A stretch of DNA of 64,000 bases from Acinetobacter pittii ANC 4050 (GCF_000399685.1 NZ_KB976987.1:3205943-3269942), one strand, 5' to 3'. Counted from the first letter of the stretch, positions 8,064-18,494 are shown. A program made the numbers and translations. The notes: generated by a model from the sequence alone, not told the origin.

Positions 8064-8714
8064 ATGACAACGCCTGTGTCATTTCACCCGCAAGCATTTA
8101 TCGAACTCGCATTATCACGCGGTGTGCTTAAATTTGGTGAGTTTACTTTAAAATCTGGACGCGTGAGTCCTTATTTTTTTAATGCAGGCCTACTCAACGA
8201 TGGTGAAGCTTTATCTCTTTTAGCGCAAGGCTATGCTGATAAATTAACACAATGCCAAAATGTTGATGTGATTTTTGGACCAGCTTACAAAGGTATCCCA
8301 TTTGTAGCAGCGACTGCTGTAGCTTTGTCGCAAGTACATAACAAAAGTGTGCCATGGGGCTTTAACCGTAAAGAAGCGAAAGATCATGGCGAAGGCGGTG
8401 TTTTAGTTGGTGCTGCGGTTGAAGGTAAAAAAGTCTGGATTATTGATGACGTGATTACCGCGGGTACAGCGATTCGTGAAGTTGTAACGATTTTGAAAAA
8501 TGCTGGCGCAACTATTGCGGGCGTTTTGGTGGCATTAGATCGTCAAGAACGCGGTCAAGGTGAGCTTTCTGCAATTCAAGAAGTTCAAAAAGAATTAGAA
8601 ATTCCTGTGCACGCCCTAATTACCATGAAAGATTTGATGGATTATTTAGAAGCGAAAGGCGAAAAAGAAGCGCTAGCTAATATGCAAGCTTATCGTGAAA
8701 AATACGGCATCTAA
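8064..8714 (+). CDS. pyrE: orotate phosphoribosyltransferase
   Basis: 216 residues, close to the usual PyrE length. It converts orotate and PRPP to OMP in pyrimidine synthesis in the cytosol. Visible motifs are [15 protein letters not shown] near the N terminus, [21 protein letters not shown] (flexible loop) and the PRPP-binding [16 protein letters not shown] 8064 has GGAG at 8053-8056; an in-frame extension upstream to 8001 runs into crc and is not conserved-looking. The start codons of crc and pyrE are only 38 bp apart on opposite strands, so each promoter must lie wholly or partly within the other gene. Confidence 0.96.
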   Translation: MTTPVSFHPQAFIELALSRGVLKFGEFTLKSGRVSPYFFNAGLLNDGEALSLLAQGYADKLTQCQNVDVIFGPAYKGIPFVAATAVALSQVHNKSVPWGFNRKEAKDHGEGGVLVGAAVEGKKVWIIDDVITAGTAIREVVTILKNAGATIAGVLVALDRQERGQGELSAIQEVQKELEIPVHALITMKDLMDYLEAKGEKEALANMQAYREKYGI

Positions 8715-8720
8715 AAATAA

Positions 8721-8755
8721 AAAGGCATACCTCTAAATAGGGGTATGCCTTTTTT
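8721..8755. terminator. terminator between pyrE and the TonB receptor gene
   Basis: AAAGGCATACC (8721-8731) pairs with GGTATGCCTTT (8742-8752), followed by more T residues; A and T tracts on both sides suit the two convergent genes. Confidence 0.9.
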
Positions 8756-8764
8756 AATATTTAC

Positions 8765-10951
8765 TTAAAATTGATAATTTAAACGCAATAACACATTACG
8801 TGGTGTGCCTGGCATGCTATCTGAGCGCCAGTACTCTTTATTGGTTAAGTTATTTACCGCAAGTGTGACATTCCATGGATCAGCACTATAGCCAATCGCC
8901 GCATCGACACGGTTAAAGCCTTCCATTTTTACTTGATTATTAATATTTGGATAATAAGACCCGACATAGGTTACCCCCACCTCTGTATACCACTGCTCGG
9001 TTGGTAAATAACGAACAAATAAATTACCCGTATTTTTAGATGTGTTGGCTAAATAATTGCCTTCTTGTTCAGGCTTTTGTTTGTCTTCTTTTACTTTTGC
9101 ATCTGTGTAGCCATAACCACCACGGACAAAGACATTATCAAGTACACGGCCAATAAAACTAAATTCAAGACCACGGGATTGATGCTGACCCGCAGTTGCC
9201 CATACTTCTGGTTCTTCATTAGGTTTTGGTTTATAGCGGATATTATTTTTACGAATATCAAAGACAGAAAGTTGAGTATTTAAACGATTATCTAACCATT
9301 CACTTTTTACCCCAACTTCGTATTGCTCGTTATATTGAGGTTCTTTATCCATTTTTGTGACATCGGTGCTTCCAGTGACTTGGTTAACACCCATTTGTCC
9401 GCCAAATGGTGCAAAGCTCTTAGAATAAGACGTGTAAAAGCTATATTCAGGAAGCGGTTGCCATACCAAACCAACATTAGGGCTAAAGCTACCATCTTTT
9501 ACATTACGGTGTTCATTCGTTAACTTGTTGGTGGTTGAAAAATCGAAGTAATCGTAGCGGACACCCATCATCAGTTTAAGTTGGTCATTTAGACCAATTA
9601 AATCTTGAATAAATACGCCGTAAGTGGTGCCTTCATTATAGTTATGCTGACTAATTTTTAATGGGCCATTGCCACGACTATATTCACGTTCACCAGTGAT
9701 TGGATTAACGTAACCATAAATGGCTGACCCATTTTGAGTTTTATTGGCTAGACGTGGTTCTCGTTGTTCATAAGTCCAGTCTGTACCCACCATAATTTGA
9801 TGTTCAAGCTGGCCTGTTTTGAACTTGCCCTTAATATCAAATGTATTGGTGGTGGTCTTATTGCTGGTTTGTTGCCAGTAGTAAATTTGGTCGATGTAAC
9901 CTTTTTTAGTACAAGACTCATTCTTTGAGTTTTTTCCATCTAACCCACAATAAGTTCCAAAATAAAAGTGGTCAAAGTTCTGTTCTGCTTGTCGGTAACT
10001 TGCTGCCCAGTGGAAGTTCCAATCAGGCGCATATTGATAATTCACATCGCTACGGACCACTTGCAAAATATCATCAACATAATCGCCGTCTTGGGCAAAT
10101 CCTGTTTTGATTGTAGTTCCCGCAGGCAGAATGTCATGTGATGGTCCGCGATCAGGTACACGCCCTAATTTGTCATAAGTATATTGCGTGGTCCAAGTGA
10201 GTGTTCCATCGTCATTTTTATAAGTGAAACTTGGTGAAAACATTTCAATCTTATTTTCAATACCAGAGCGGAAGCTGCCTGTCTCGCCATATTCTCCCGT
10301 TAAACGGACTGCTAAATTGTCATTAATGACTTGGTTGATGTCAGCGGTTGTTCCGTAGTTATCATATGAACCCGCATATGCGCCAACTGAACTTTTAGAG
10401 TCAAAATTGGCAAACTTACTCACCATATTCACCACCCCACCACCAGCGCTACGACCATATAAAACAGAAGCGGGGCCTTTTAAAATTTCTATACGCTCGA
10501 TATTGGCTGTACTACGGCGTACTTGTCCGCTTTCACGTATACCATCACGGTAAATATCGCCTGTATCAGCACCAAAACCACGAATCGTAATGCCATCACC
10601 GCGCATATCGTAACTGGTTGATACGCCTGGCGTACCTTGCAGCATCACACTTAAATCATTCGATCCATAAATTTTATATTTCTGTACATCAATGGTATCA
10701 ACGGTTTGAGGAATATCTTTTTTGTCTAAACCATTACGTGTGACATTGGCCTTGTCATAATCGATATAACTTTTAATCGGGTCGAGCTCACTCATGGCTT
10801 CAATTTTTATGGTGGGCATGGTAGCTGCAACTTTTGATGAGTCAGTTACATCTTCTGCATAGGCACCTTGACTATTTAAGATCATTAAACTGAGTAAGCT
10901 GAGCGGGAATGAACCCTTAATTTGGGGAGATGATAAAGAAATTCTTAACAT
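8765..10951 (-). CDS. TonB-dependent siderophore receptor (Fiu/PiuA-like)
   Basis: 728 residues from ATG 10949-10951. A signal peptide ends near QGAYAED, a TonB-box-like segment (PTIKIEA) follows, then a plug domain (GVSTSYDMRGDGITIRGFG; IERIEILKGPASVLYGRSAGG) and a 22-strand barrel ending in LRLNYQF. YGRSAGGG resembles catecholate receptors of the Fiu/PiuA group, but the substrate cannot be fixed from sequence. A near-palindromic Fur-type box lies 34 bp upstream, so iron-repressed expression is expected. The ATG lacks a clear ribosome binding site, and an in-frame TTG at 10972 is possible. It is monocistronic and ends in the terminator shared with pyrE. Confidence 0.88.
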   Translation of the reverse strand: MLRISLSSPQIKGSFPLSLLSLMILNSQGAYAEDVTDSSKVAATMPTIKIEAMSELDPIKSYIDYDKANVTRNGLDKKDIPQTVDTIDVQKYKIYGSNDLSVMLQGTPGVSTSYDMRGDGITIRGFGADTGDIYRDGIRESGQVRRSTANIERIEILKGPASVLYGRSAGGGVVNMVSKFANFDSKSSVGAYAGSYDNYGTTADINQVINDNLAVRLTGEYGETGSFRSGIENKIEMFSPSFTYKNDDGTLTWTTQYTYDKLGRVPDRGPSHDILPAGTTIKTGFAQDGDYVDDILQVVRSDVNYQYAPDWNFHWAASYRQAEQNFDHFYFGTYCGLDGKNSKNESCTKKGYIDQIYYWQQTSNKTTTNTFDIKGKFKTGQLEHQIMVGTDWTYEQREPRLANKTQNGSAIYGYVNPITGEREYSRGNGPLKISQHNYNEGTTYGVFIQDLIGLNDQLKLMMGVRYDYFDFSTTNKLTNEHRNVKDGSFSPNVGLVWQPLPEYSFYTSYSKSFAPFGGQMGVNQVTGSTDVTKMDKEPQYNEQYEVGVKSEWLDNRLNTQLSVFDIRKNNIRYKPKPNEEPEVWATAGQHQSRGLEFSFIGRVLDNVFVRGGYGYTDAKVKEDKQKPEQEGNYLANTSKNTGNLFVRYLPTEQWYTEVGVTYVGSYYPNINNQVKMEGFNRVDAAIGYSADPWNVTLAVNNLTNKEYWRSDSMPGTPRNVLLRLNYQF

Positions 10952-10984
10952 AAAAATAAAATCAATTAACAAAAATAAAAGTAT

Positions 10985-11005
10985 AAATGATAATTATAAT
11001 CATTT
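10985..11005 (-). promoter_or_regulatory. putative Fur box of the first TonB receptor gene
   Basis: AAATGATAATTATAATCATTT: outer arms AAATGAT and ATCATTT are perfect inverted repeats and the core contains overlapping NATWAT units, as in the Fur consensus GATAATGATAATCATTATC. It lies 34 bp upstream of the receptor ATG. Confidence 0.7.
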
Positions 11006-11103
11006 AATTGTTTAGAATAAAAGAAATATTGCCTTAAAAAATGACATATTTATTGTTTAGTAACTGTTTTTTAGAAAGATGATTGGGGAATTAAACGGAT
11101 AAT

Positions 11104-11117
11104 ATGAGTTAACTCAT
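11104..11117. repeat. 14-bp perfect palindrome
   Basis: ATGAGTTAACTCAT between the receptor promoter and the end of the DUF1737 gene. It looks like a dimeric operator; no regulator gene is adjacent. Confidence 0.35.
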
Positions 11118-11144
11118 TAGTTTTTCTTGTTAATTGATTTTTGA

Positions 11145-11177
11145 AAGGGGAGCTTTTTACCGATTAAAGCTCCCCTT
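11145..11177 (-). terminator. hairpin after the DUF1737 gene
   Basis: A 12-bp perfect stem, AAGGGGAGCTTT (11145-11156) with AAAGCTCCCCTT (11166-11177), five bases after the stop. The U-tract is poor, so it may act in RNA stability as much as in termination. Confidence 0.6.
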
Positions 11178-11181
11178 AGAA

Positions 11182-11394
11182 TTACGCATTATTTTTGAGA
11201 ACATCTAAAATATCCATTTCTGGATCATAATTTTCATCAATCGTTTTACAAATTGCTTGTCCAACAATCACATGCGTGCCATTAAAGGTCATAGTTGGCG
11301 CTTCATATAATTCCCAACCATGATTCAGTGCTTTAGTGACTCGTGCACAAAAAGCAGAGTCATCTGGGCCTGTTAAATAGCGATAAAGTTTCAT
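11182..11394 (-). CDS. small DUF1737 family protein
   Basis: 70 residues starting MKLYRYLTGPDD; ATG at 11392-11394 with AAAGG nine bases upstream. The 'YRYLTG.DDS.FC.RV..AL..GWELYG' type pattern, here ending in WELYEAPTMTFNG, is DUF1737, a short domain of unknown role found alone or attached to enzymes. It is acidic toward the C terminus. Its partner is unknown; it is divergent from gshB. Confidence 0.8.
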   Translation of the reverse strand: MKLYRYLTGPDDSAFCARVTKALNHGWELYEAPTMTFNGTHVIVGQAICKTIDENYDPEMDILDVLKNNA

Positions 11395-11554
11395 CTTTAG
11401 CCTTTAAAAATAATATTTTATGAATATAGTTTAACCGAATTTACCTTTGCTCAAGATAAAGAAATAACCGATAAGGTTTTACTGAAATTAAGAAAAACCA
11501 GTGAAAAATCTCAGTTATACTCATGCTAATTTAAATTTTAAGAAGAGCTTGAGC

Positions 11555-12499
11555 ATGCGTGTACTTGTCGTCATGGATCCGATTGAAACCGTAAACCTTA
11601 AAAAGGATTCAACCATGGCAATGTTGTGGGCGGCGAGCCGTCGTGGCCATGAATTAGGTTATGCATTACAGCAAGATTTATATATTGATCAGGGTAAGGC
11701 GTACGGCCTAATCTCACCGTTAAAAGTTTTTGAAGACTACAATCATTACTATGAGCTAGGCGAAAAGAAAAAAGAGTCTATCGCAGCTTATGATGTTGTG
11801 CTCATGCGTAAAGATCCACCGTTTGACATGAATTTTGTCTATACAACTTATGTGCTTGAGCAAGCTGAGCGCGAAGGTTCATGGATTATTAATAAGCCTC
11901 AGTCACTGCGTGATTGCAACGAAAAATTGTTTGCAACGCAATTTCCAGAACTACAAGTACCTACACTTGTAACATCGCAACAAAGTTTAATCCGTGAATT
12001 TATTAAAGAGCATGGCGATGTCATTGTTAAGCCACTTGATGGTATGGGTGGTATGGGTATTTTCCGTTTATACCAAGACGGTGTAAATATTGGTTCTACC
12101 TTGGAAATGCTGACAGAGCTAGGTACACGCCCAATTATGGCACAGCGTTATATTCCTGAAATTGTAGAAGGGGATAAGCGTATTTTAATGGTAAACGGTG
12201 AGCCTATTCCTTATTGTTTGGCTCGTATACCACAAAATGGTGAAGTACGCGGTAACTTGGCGGCAGGTGGTTTAGGCCAAGCGCGTCCCCTTACTGAAAA
12301 CGATAAGTTGATCGCAGCTAAAATTGGTCCTTTCTTACGCGAAAAAGGTTTGGTTTTTGTTGGTTTAGATGTAATTGGTAATTATGTCACTGAAATTAAT
12401 GTTACTAGCCCAACCTGTATTCGTGAAATTGATGCTCAATTTGGTACATCAATTGCAGACAATTTATTTGATGTATTAGAAGCTGGTCGTTCAGCTTAA
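11555..12499 (+). CDS. gshB: glutathione synthetase
   Basis: 314 residues from ATG 11555 (MRVLVVMDPIETVNLKKDST), with AAGAAGAG just upstream. It joins gamma-glutamylcysteine and glycine using ATP. The ATP-grasp fold is visible: MRKDPPFDMNFVY, INKPQSLRDCNEKL, VKPLDGMGGMGIF and EINVTSPTCIREID near the C terminus. An upstream in-frame GTG at 11501 adds 18 non-conserved residues and is rejected. Length matches E. coli GshB (316). It appears to be transcribed alone. Confidence 0.96.
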   Translation: MRVLVVMDPIETVNLKKDSTMAMLWAASRRGHELGYALQQDLYIDQGKAYGLISPLKVFEDYNHYYELGEKKKESIAAYDVVLMRKDPPFDMNFVYTTYVLEQAEREGSWIINKPQSLRDCNEKLFATQFPELQVPTLVTSQQSLIREFIKEHGDVIVKPLDGMGGMGIFRLYQDGVNIGSTLEMLTELGTRPIMAQRYIPEIVEGDKRILMVNGEPIPYCLARIPQNGEVRGNLAAGGLGQARPLTENDKLIAAKIGPFLREKGLVFVGLDVIGNYVTEINVTSPTCIREIDAQFGTSIADNLFDVLEAGRSA

Positions 12500-12506
12500 C
12501 TCGTTA

Positions 12507-12549
12507 TTTCAGGTGGTTTTCTAAGGTATTTATGGGAAATCACCTGAAA
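12507..12549 (+). terminator. inverted repeat downstream of gshB
   Basis: TTTCAGGTG (12507-12515) and CACCTGAAA (12541-12549), with further partial pairing inside. No U-tract follows, so it could be a weak terminator or a 3'-end stabiliser. Confidence 0.45.
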
Positions 12550-12736
12550 ATATATGAATTAATAAAATAACAATACTAAATACACCACAGCTTTGTAGGC
12601 ATATTTTCAAAAAAGCACATCTTTCTGTTATAAACGAGTGAAATTCGCTTTTCGTTAATGAAGCTTTAGGATTAAAATAAACGGCTACAAAAATAGATGA
12701 CAATTTCCATTGTTTTTTGAGTTGAAGAATTAGACC

Positions 12737-13834
12737 GTGACCGATTCACAGCAAAGCAAACCCAAACATGTCATGATGATGGCTGCCGGTACAGGTGGAC
12801 ATGTTTTTCCAGCCCTCGCCGTAGCCAAGCAACTTCAACAACAAGGTTGTCAGGTTTCATGGTTAGCCACGCCAACAGGTATGGAAAATCGGTTGTTAAA
12901 AGATCAAAATATTCCAATATATCAAATTGATATTCAAGGGGTTCGTGGTAATGGATTAGTCCGTAAAATTGCTGCACCTTTTAAAATTTTAAAAGCCACT
13001 TTGAGCGCAATGCGCTATATGAAACAGCTTAAAGTTGATGCAGTTGCAGGCTTTGGTGGTTATGTGGCGGGGCCGGGTGGTTTAGCCGCACGTTTGTTAG
13101 GTATTCCTGTACTTATTCATGAGCAAAATGCAGTTGCAGGTTTTACCAATGCGCAGTTATCTCGCGTTGCTAAAGTGGTGTGCGAAGCATTTCCAAATAC
13201 CTTTCCTGCTGGTGGAAAAGTCGTAACCACAGGAAATCCTGTGCGTCGTGAAATCACGGATATTTTAAGCCCAAAGTGGCGCTATGATGAGCGTGAGCAA
13301 GCGGGTAAACCTCTAAATATTCTAATTGTTGGCGGTTCTTTAGGTGCTAAAGCACTCAACGAACGCTTACCTCCAGCATTAAAACAATTACAAGTTCCAC
13401 TCAATATTTTTCACCAGTGTGGCCAGCAACAAGTTGAGGCAACTCAAGCACTTTATGCAGATGCACCAGCTCATTTAACTGTTCAAGTTTTGCCTTTTAT
13501 TGAAGATATGGCAAAGGCTTATAGTGAGGCGGATTTAATTATTTGCCGAGCTGGAGCACTCACGGTGACAGAAGTTGCAACAGCAGGTGTGGCCGCAGTT
13601 TTTGTACCACTTCCTATCGCGGTTGATGACCACCAAACTGCAAATGCCAAATTTCTGGCTGATGTCGGCGCTGCGAAAATTTGCCAGCAATCGACCATGA
13701 CACCAGATATTTTAAATGAATTGTTCACTTCGCTGATGAACCGCCAATTACTTACCGAAATGGCAGTGAAAGCGCGTCAACATGCCCAACCAAATGCGAC
13801 TCAGCATGTGGTTGATCTTATCCAAAAAATGTAA
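12737..13834 (+). CDS. murG: UDP-GlcNAc:undecaprenyl-PP-MurNAc-pentapeptide GlcNAc transferase
   Basis: 365 residues. It makes lipid II from lipid I at the inner face of the membrane. GT28 motifs are clear: [16 protein letters not shown] near the N terminus, [34 protein letters not shown] and [11 protein letters not shown]. The start is GTG 12737 ([12 protein letters not shown]); ATG codons at residues 13-15 would cut into the family N terminus. It opens the cell-wall cluster here, with murC beginning 11 bp after its stop. Confidence 0.96.
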   Translation: MTDSQQSKPKHVMMMAAGTGGHVFPALAVAKQLQQQGCQVSWLATPTGMENRLLKDQNIPIYQIDIQGVRGNGLVRKIAAPFKILKATLSAMRYMKQLKVDAVAGFGGYVAGPGGLAARLLGIPVLIHEQNAVAGFTNAQLSRVAKVVCEAFPNTFPAGGKVVTTGNPVRREITDILSPKWRYDEREQAGKPLNILIVGGSLGAKALNERLPPALKQLQVPLNIFHQCGQQQVEATQALYADAPAHLTVQVLPFIEDMAKAYSEADLIICRAGALTVTEVATAGVAAVFVPLPIAVDDHQTANAKFLADVGAAKICQQSTMTPDILNELFTSLMNRQLLTEMAVKARQHAQPNATQHVVDLIQKM

Positions 13835-13845
13835 TCGGATTTACT

Positions 13846-15294
13846 ATGTCTCCATCAACAGCTGCGAACCAAGCAAAAAAACTGATTAAAGTGCCTGAAA
13901 TGCGCCGTATCAAACACATTCATTTTGTGGGGATCGGTGGCGCTGGGATGTGTGGCATTGCAGAGGTTTTGGGTAACCAAGGCTATAAAATTTCCGGTTC
14001 AGACATTAAAGCGTCTAAAACTACAGAACAATTAGAGAATAATGGCATCAAGGTTTATATTGGCCATCAACCGGAAAATATTAAAAATGCCAATGTGCTT
14101 GTAGTTTCTACAGCAATTGATCCGGAAAATCCGGAAATTAAAGCTGCGATTGAACAGCGTATTCCAATTGTACGTCGTGCAGAGATGCTAGGCGAACTTA
14201 TGCGTTATCGTCATGGTATTGCTGTAGCAGGTACACATGGTAAAACCACAACTACAAGTCTTTTGACGACGATGTTGGCTGAAGAAAACCTTGATCCCAC
14301 TTACGTTATTGGTGGTTTACTTAACAGTACAGGCGTAAATGCAGCATTAGGTGAAAGTCGTTTCATCGTAGCTGAAGCTGATGAGTCAGACGCATCTTTC
14401 CTTTATTTGCAACCAATGGCAGCGATTGTAACGAACATTGATGCTGACCATATGGATACCTATGAAGGTAGCTTTGATAAATTAAAAGATACATTTGTAC
14501 AGTTCCTTCATAACTTACCATTTTATGGTTTAGCTGTAGTATGTGGTGATGATGCCAATATTCGTGAGATTTTGCCGCGTGTAGGCCGTCCGGTCATTAC
14601 TTATGGTTTTAATGAAGATAACGACATTCGTGCAATTGATATTGAACAAGATGGTATGCGCTCGCACTTTACTGTGTTGCGTAAAGGCCGTGAACCATTA
14701 CGTCTAACGATTAATCAACCGGGTTTGCATAATATTTTAAATGCCTTGGCAGCAATTGGTGTTGCAACGGATGAAGGTGTTTCTGATGATGCAATTAGCC
14801 GTGCATTAGAAGGATTTAGTGGTGTAGGTCGCCGCTTCCAAGTACAAGGTGAGTTTGAACTTGCTGATGGCAACGTTAAGTTGGTTGATGACTATGGACA
14901 CCATCCGAAAGAAGTAGAAGCAACCATTAAAGCTGCTCGTCAAAGCCATCCGGATCGTCGTTTGGTTATGTTGTTCCAGCCACATCGTTACTCTCGTACT
15001 CGCGATTGTTTTGATGACTTCATTGAAGTGCTCTCTCAAGTCGATCAATTATTATTATTGGAAGTTTATCCTGCTGGTGAAAAACCTATTGTGGGTGCAG
15101 ATAGCCGTACTTTGGCGCGTAGTATTCGTTTACGTGGACAAGTAGAGCCGATTTTGGTCGATCCGGTTGAAGGTAATTTGCAAAACATCATGCAAAATGT
15201 GTTACAACCAAATGACTTGTTATTAACGCAAGGTGCGGGTAACGTGGGAGCAATTTCAGTAGAACTTGCACAACACCATTTGTATGTGAAATAA
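13846..15294 (+). CDS. murC: UDP-N-acetylmuramate--L-alanine ligase
   Basis: 482 residues. It adds L-Ala to UDP-MurNAc using ATP, the first step of the peptide stem. Motifs: [17 protein letters not shown] (UDP-sugar Rossmann), [14 protein letters not shown] (P-loop), [22 protein letters not shown] and [13 protein letters not shown]. It is cotranscribed with murG (11 bp gap) and ddl (37 bp gap). Confidence 0.97.
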   Translation: MSPSTAANQAKKLIKVPEMRRIKHIHFVGIGGAGMCGIAEVLGNQGYKISGSDIKASKTTEQLENNGIKVYIGHQPENIKNANVLVVSTAIDPENPEIKAAIEQRIPIVRRAEMLGELMRYRHGIAVAGTHGKTTTTSLLTTMLAEENLDPTYVIGGLLNSTGVNAALGESRFIVAEADESDASFLYLQPMAAIVTNIDADHMDTYEGSFDKLKDTFVQFLHNLPFYGLAVVCGDDANIREILPRVGRPVITYGFNEDNDIRAIDIEQDGMRSHFTVLRKGREPLRLTINQPGLHNILNALAAIGVATDEGVSDDAISRALEGFSGVGRRFQVQGEFELADGNVKLVDDYGHHPKEVEATIKAARQSHPDRRLVMLFQPHRYSRTRDCFDDFIEVLSQVDQLLLLEVYPAGEKPIVGADSRTLARSIRLRGQVEPILVDPVEGNLQNIMQNVLQPNDLLLTQGAGNVGAISVELAQHHLYVK

Positions 15295-15331
15295 ACAAAA
15301 AGTATTGAATTATCGGGTTAAGGATTTAAAC

Positions 15332-16258
15332 GTGTCAAATGCTACAAAATTCGGCAAAGTTGCCGTGTTATTTGGTGGGAAATCGGCTGAGCGTGCTGTG
15401 TCTTTAGATAGTGGTCAGGCAGTTTTGGACGCTTTGTTACGTTCAGGTGTTCAGGCTGAAGCATTTGATCCGCAAGACCGCAGTGTGACTGAACTTGTAA
15501 ATTATGATCGTGCATTTATTGTATTGCATGGTCGCGGCGGTGAAGATGGCCAGATTCAAGGTGTTCTTGAATGGTTAAATCTGCCTTATACAGGAACCGG
15601 TGTACAAGGTTCTGCTATTGGCATGGATAAAGTTAAAACCAAGCAAATCTGGCAAGGTAGTGATTTACCTACAGCGCCATATCGCATTATTACGAAAGAA
15701 ACAGATTTAGATGCGGTGATTGCTGAGTTGGGCTTACCTGTCATTATCAAACCTGTACATGAAGGTTCAAGTGTGGGCATGAGTAAGGTTGAGAAAGCAG
15801 AAGACTTTGCTGCTGCAATTGAAAAAGCGACTCAGCACGATGCTGTGGTGATGGCCGAAAAATGGATCACTGGTCGTGAATTCACAATTTCTTTCCTAAA
15901 TGGACAGCCATTGCCGGTTATTCGTTTGCAGCCACCAGCAGATGTTGCTTTCTACGACTATGAAGCGAAATATCAACGTAATGATGTCGAGTATGGGATC
16001 CCTTGTGGTCTCAGTGAGACTGAAGAGAAAAACCTACAAGCATTGTGTTTACGTGCTTTTCAGGCTGTTGGTGCAGAAGGCTGGGGTCGTATTGATGCAA
16101 TGCAGGATGAGCAAGGTAATTTCTGGCTTTTAGAAGTAAATACTGTACCAGGTATGACCAGCCACTCTTTAGTTCCAAAAGCTGCTAAGGCTGTTGGTTA
16201 TAGCTTTGATGAATTGTGTGTGGCAATTCTTGAGCAAACATTGGAAGGTACGGCTTAA
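15332..16258 (+). CDS. ddl: D-alanine--D-alanine ligase
   Basis: 308 residues from GTG 15332 (MSNATKFGKVAVLFGG), with AGGA at 15321-15324; the longer TTG start at 15305 lacks a ribosome site. It makes D-Ala-D-Ala for the stem peptide. ATP-grasp features: GKSAERAVSLDSG, LHGRGGEDG, IKPVHEGSSVGMSKV, WGRIDAM and LEVNTVPGMTSHSL. This is the cluster-encoded (DdlB-type) copy between murC and ftsQ; the ftsQ start follows 2 bp after the stop. Confidence 0.97.
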   Translation: MSNATKFGKVAVLFGGKSAERAVSLDSGQAVLDALLRSGVQAEAFDPQDRSVTELVNYDRAFIVLHGRGGEDGQIQGVLEWLNLPYTGTGVQGSAIGMDKVKTKQIWQGSDLPTAPYRIITKETDLDAVIAELGLPVIIKPVHEGSSVGMSKVEKAEDFAAAIEKATQHDAVVMAEKWITGREFTISFLNGQPLPVIRLQPPADVAFYDYEAKYQRNDVEYGIPCGLSETEEKNLQALCLRAFQAVGAEGWGRIDAMQDEQGNFWLLEVNTVPGMTSHSLVPKAAKAVGYSFDELCVAILEQTLEGTA

Positions 16259-16260
16259 AT

Positions 16261-17115
16261 ATGGCACAACTTCCGGCTTCCATGCGCCGTAAACGTGCGG
16301 CCATCACCTCTATTCATGATAAACCACCTACACGTAAGCAGAAACTTGCGAATGCTGGTGGATGGGTGCTGTTGGTTATTGCTTTTGTAGTGCTGGCAGT
16401 CGGAGTTTATGGGTTATATAAAGTTATTACAGATGCAAAAGTTGCAAAACTAGAAGTTGTTGGTTCAGCCTCATCGGTTGAAACACAACAAGTGATGCAA
16501 CATGTTGCTCCAATTATAAAAGCAAATTATTTCACATCTGATTTAGAGCAGGTTCGTGACAAAACATTAGAAATTTCATGGGTAGACCGAGTTGTTGTAT
16601 CTCGTGCTTGGCCCAATGGTATTCGTGTTCGTGTCATGCCTCGACATGCTATCGCCCGTTGGGGAACAGGTCGCTTGTTAAGCGATGGAGGCGATGTGTT
16701 TAGTGAGGCGGAGCCAACAATTCATCCTGAACTTCCATTGCTTCATGGGCCGGTAAGTCAGTCAAAAATGATGATGCGACGCTATAATGAAATTAATCAA
16801 TTATTCCATCCTGTCAATTTACGCTTAAAAGAGTTATATCTGACTGAGCGAATGACTTGGTTTATGCAGTTTGACTCTGGTTTACGCATTATTGTTGACC
16901 AAGATCAAACAATGAATAAGTTGCAACGTTTAAGTCATTTGGCACAATCTGACTTAAAACAGGTGTGGCCGAAAATCTCAGCCATTGATTTGCGATATCG
17001 TAATGGATTATCTATTCAATGGAAGAACGCAACACCACCTAAAATTGTGAATGGTCAGTTTGTTGTAACGATTGATGACACAAGCATTGCAGGTGGAACA
17101 AAAGCAAAGCCATAA
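16261..17115 (+). CDS. ftsQ: cell division protein FtsQ
   Basis: 284 residues. FtsQ is a bitopic inner-membrane protein linking early and late division proteins (the FtsQLB complex). A basic cytoplasmic tail (MRRKRAA) is followed by one transmembrane helix at about residues 35-54, a POTRA domain (AKLEVVGSASSVE...) and the FtsQ beta domain with WVDRVVVSRAWPNGIRVRV. The start is 2 bp after the ddl stop, indicating tight coupling; ftsA follows after 60 bp. Confidence 0.93.
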   Translation: MAQLPASMRRKRAAITSIHDKPPTRKQKLANAGGWVLLVIAFVVLAVGVYGLYKVITDAKVAKLEVVGSASSVETQQVMQHVAPIIKANYFTSDLEQVRDKTLEISWVDRVVVSRAWPNGIRVRVMPRHAIARWGTGRLLSDGGDVFSEAEPTIHPELPLLHGPVSQSKMMMRRYNEINQLFHPVNLRLKELYLTERMTWFMQFDSGLRIIVDQDQTMNKLQRLSHLAQSDLKQVWPKISAIDLRYRNGLSIQWKNATPPKIVNGQFVVTIDDTSIAGGTKAKP

Positions 17116-17175
17116 TACGTGGCTTTAAAATAGGCAATTTGCCTGGTATTAAACAACAAAGAAATGGTATGAGTG

Positions 17176-18438
17176 ATGAGTGAAGCTGTTCCCTCAGTTG
17201 TTGCGATTGACATTGGGACGCATAAAGTTTCAGTTTTGATTGGAAAAATTCATGCGCCGGATAACATTCAAGTTATCGGTATGGCAACTGCTCGCAATCG
17301 AGGCATGAATAAAGGAAAAATTGTAAGCCTCGATAAAGTCATTGCTGCGATTAAAAATGCTGTTGCGGAAGCGGAAAATATGGCCGAATGTCGCATTCAT
17401 AGCGCATGGGTATCTATTCCGAGTACCGAGTTGCAAAGTTTTTATGCCTCTGGTCGCACACCAGTATCTAATCCAGCACATGTGATTACAACAAATGAAG
17501 TTGTGCGCGCGTTAGAATTGGCAAAAGCAAGTCATGTGACTTCTGATTACTATTTAGCAAGTGCAGTACCGCTAGGCTTTGAATTAGGTGATTCTGCTGA
17601 ATGGGTTCAGAATCCAATTAATATGACTGCCCATAGTATGACTGGACATTATCAGTTAATGATGATGCCTATAGCGACTATGCAAAACCTTGATCGTGCG
17701 ATGAAAGGCGCAAATATCGGGGTTGAAAAAATGGTGGTGTCTTGTCTGGCAACCGCTGAGGCAAGCTTGCTGAAAGATGAAAAAGAGTACGGTGTTTGTC
17801 TCGTTGATATTGGCGCAGGCATTACCAATCTTGCAGTTTATCTTGATGGACGTTTAGCGTTAGCGCGTACATTGCAACGTGGTGGTGAGCATGTCACACG
17901 TGATATTGCCGCTGTACTGCAAACTACGACAGAAGAAGCTGAACGAATTAAAATTCTACATGGTTGTGTCGATTTAAGTGCTGTTAAGCCAGATCACATG
18001 ATTCAAGTAGAAGGGATTGATGGCCCTCAAACTATTAGCCGGATTGAGTTGTCAGAAATTATTATTGCTCGTTATGAAGAGATCTTTAGCCAGATTCGCG
18101 ATGAACTCGAACAAAGCGGTGCAATTCATGGTTTATACCATGGTGTAGTATTGACAGGGGATGCTTGTCAAATAGAAGGTATGGTGAGTTTAGCTCGTCG
18201 TATGTTGGGTGTATCCGCACATTTGGGTAATCCACCGTTACAGGTTTATGCTGATGATCAACATCAAGCAGCCTTACGTCGTTCTATGTATGCAACAGCA
18301 GCTGGTTTACTCATGTTTAGCCAAAGTGAGTTGCAAGATGCTGTTGAAGAGCCTGAAGAGGCAAATGACCGTTCGGTATGGGAACGAATGGTAAATGGCT
18401 GGAATGCGTTTAATAGCAAGTTAAAAGCCATTTTTTAG
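17176..18438 (+). CDS. ftsA: cell division protein FtsA
   Basis: 420 residues from ATG 17176; GTG 17173 directly before it is also possible. An actin-fold ATPase that tethers FtsZ to the membrane. Motifs: VAIDIGTHKVSVLIG (phosphate 1), CLVDIGAGITNLAVY (phosphate 2), VVLTGDACQIEG (adenosine) and a C-terminal amphipathic membrane-targeting helix (WNAFNSKLKAIF). It lies directly upstream of ftsZ with a 164-bp gap. Confidence 0.96.
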   Translation: MSEAVPSVVAIDIGTHKVSVLIGKIHAPDNIQVIGMATARNRGMNKGKIVSLDKVIAAIKNAVAEAENMAECRIHSAWVSIPSTELQSFYASGRTPVSNPAHVITTNEVVRALELAKASHVTSDYYLASAVPLGFELGDSAEWVQNPINMTAHSMTGHYQLMMMPIATMQNLDRAMKGANIGVEKMVVSCLATAEASLLKDEKEYGVCLVDIGAGITNLAVYLDGRLALARTLQRGGEHVTRDIAAVLQTTTEEAERIKILHGCVDLSAVKPDHMIQVEGIDGPQTISRIELSEIIIARYEEIFSQIRDELEQSGAIHGLYHGVVLTGDACQIEGMVSLARRMLGVSAHLGNPPLQVYADDQHQAALRRSMYATAAGLLMFSQSELQDAVEEPEEANDRSVWERMVNGWNAFNSKLKAIF

Positions 18439-18494
18439 GATGTATGTATTTATTGGTAGAATTGTTAGGAAGTTGTAAGAGAAAACCGCTGTAC

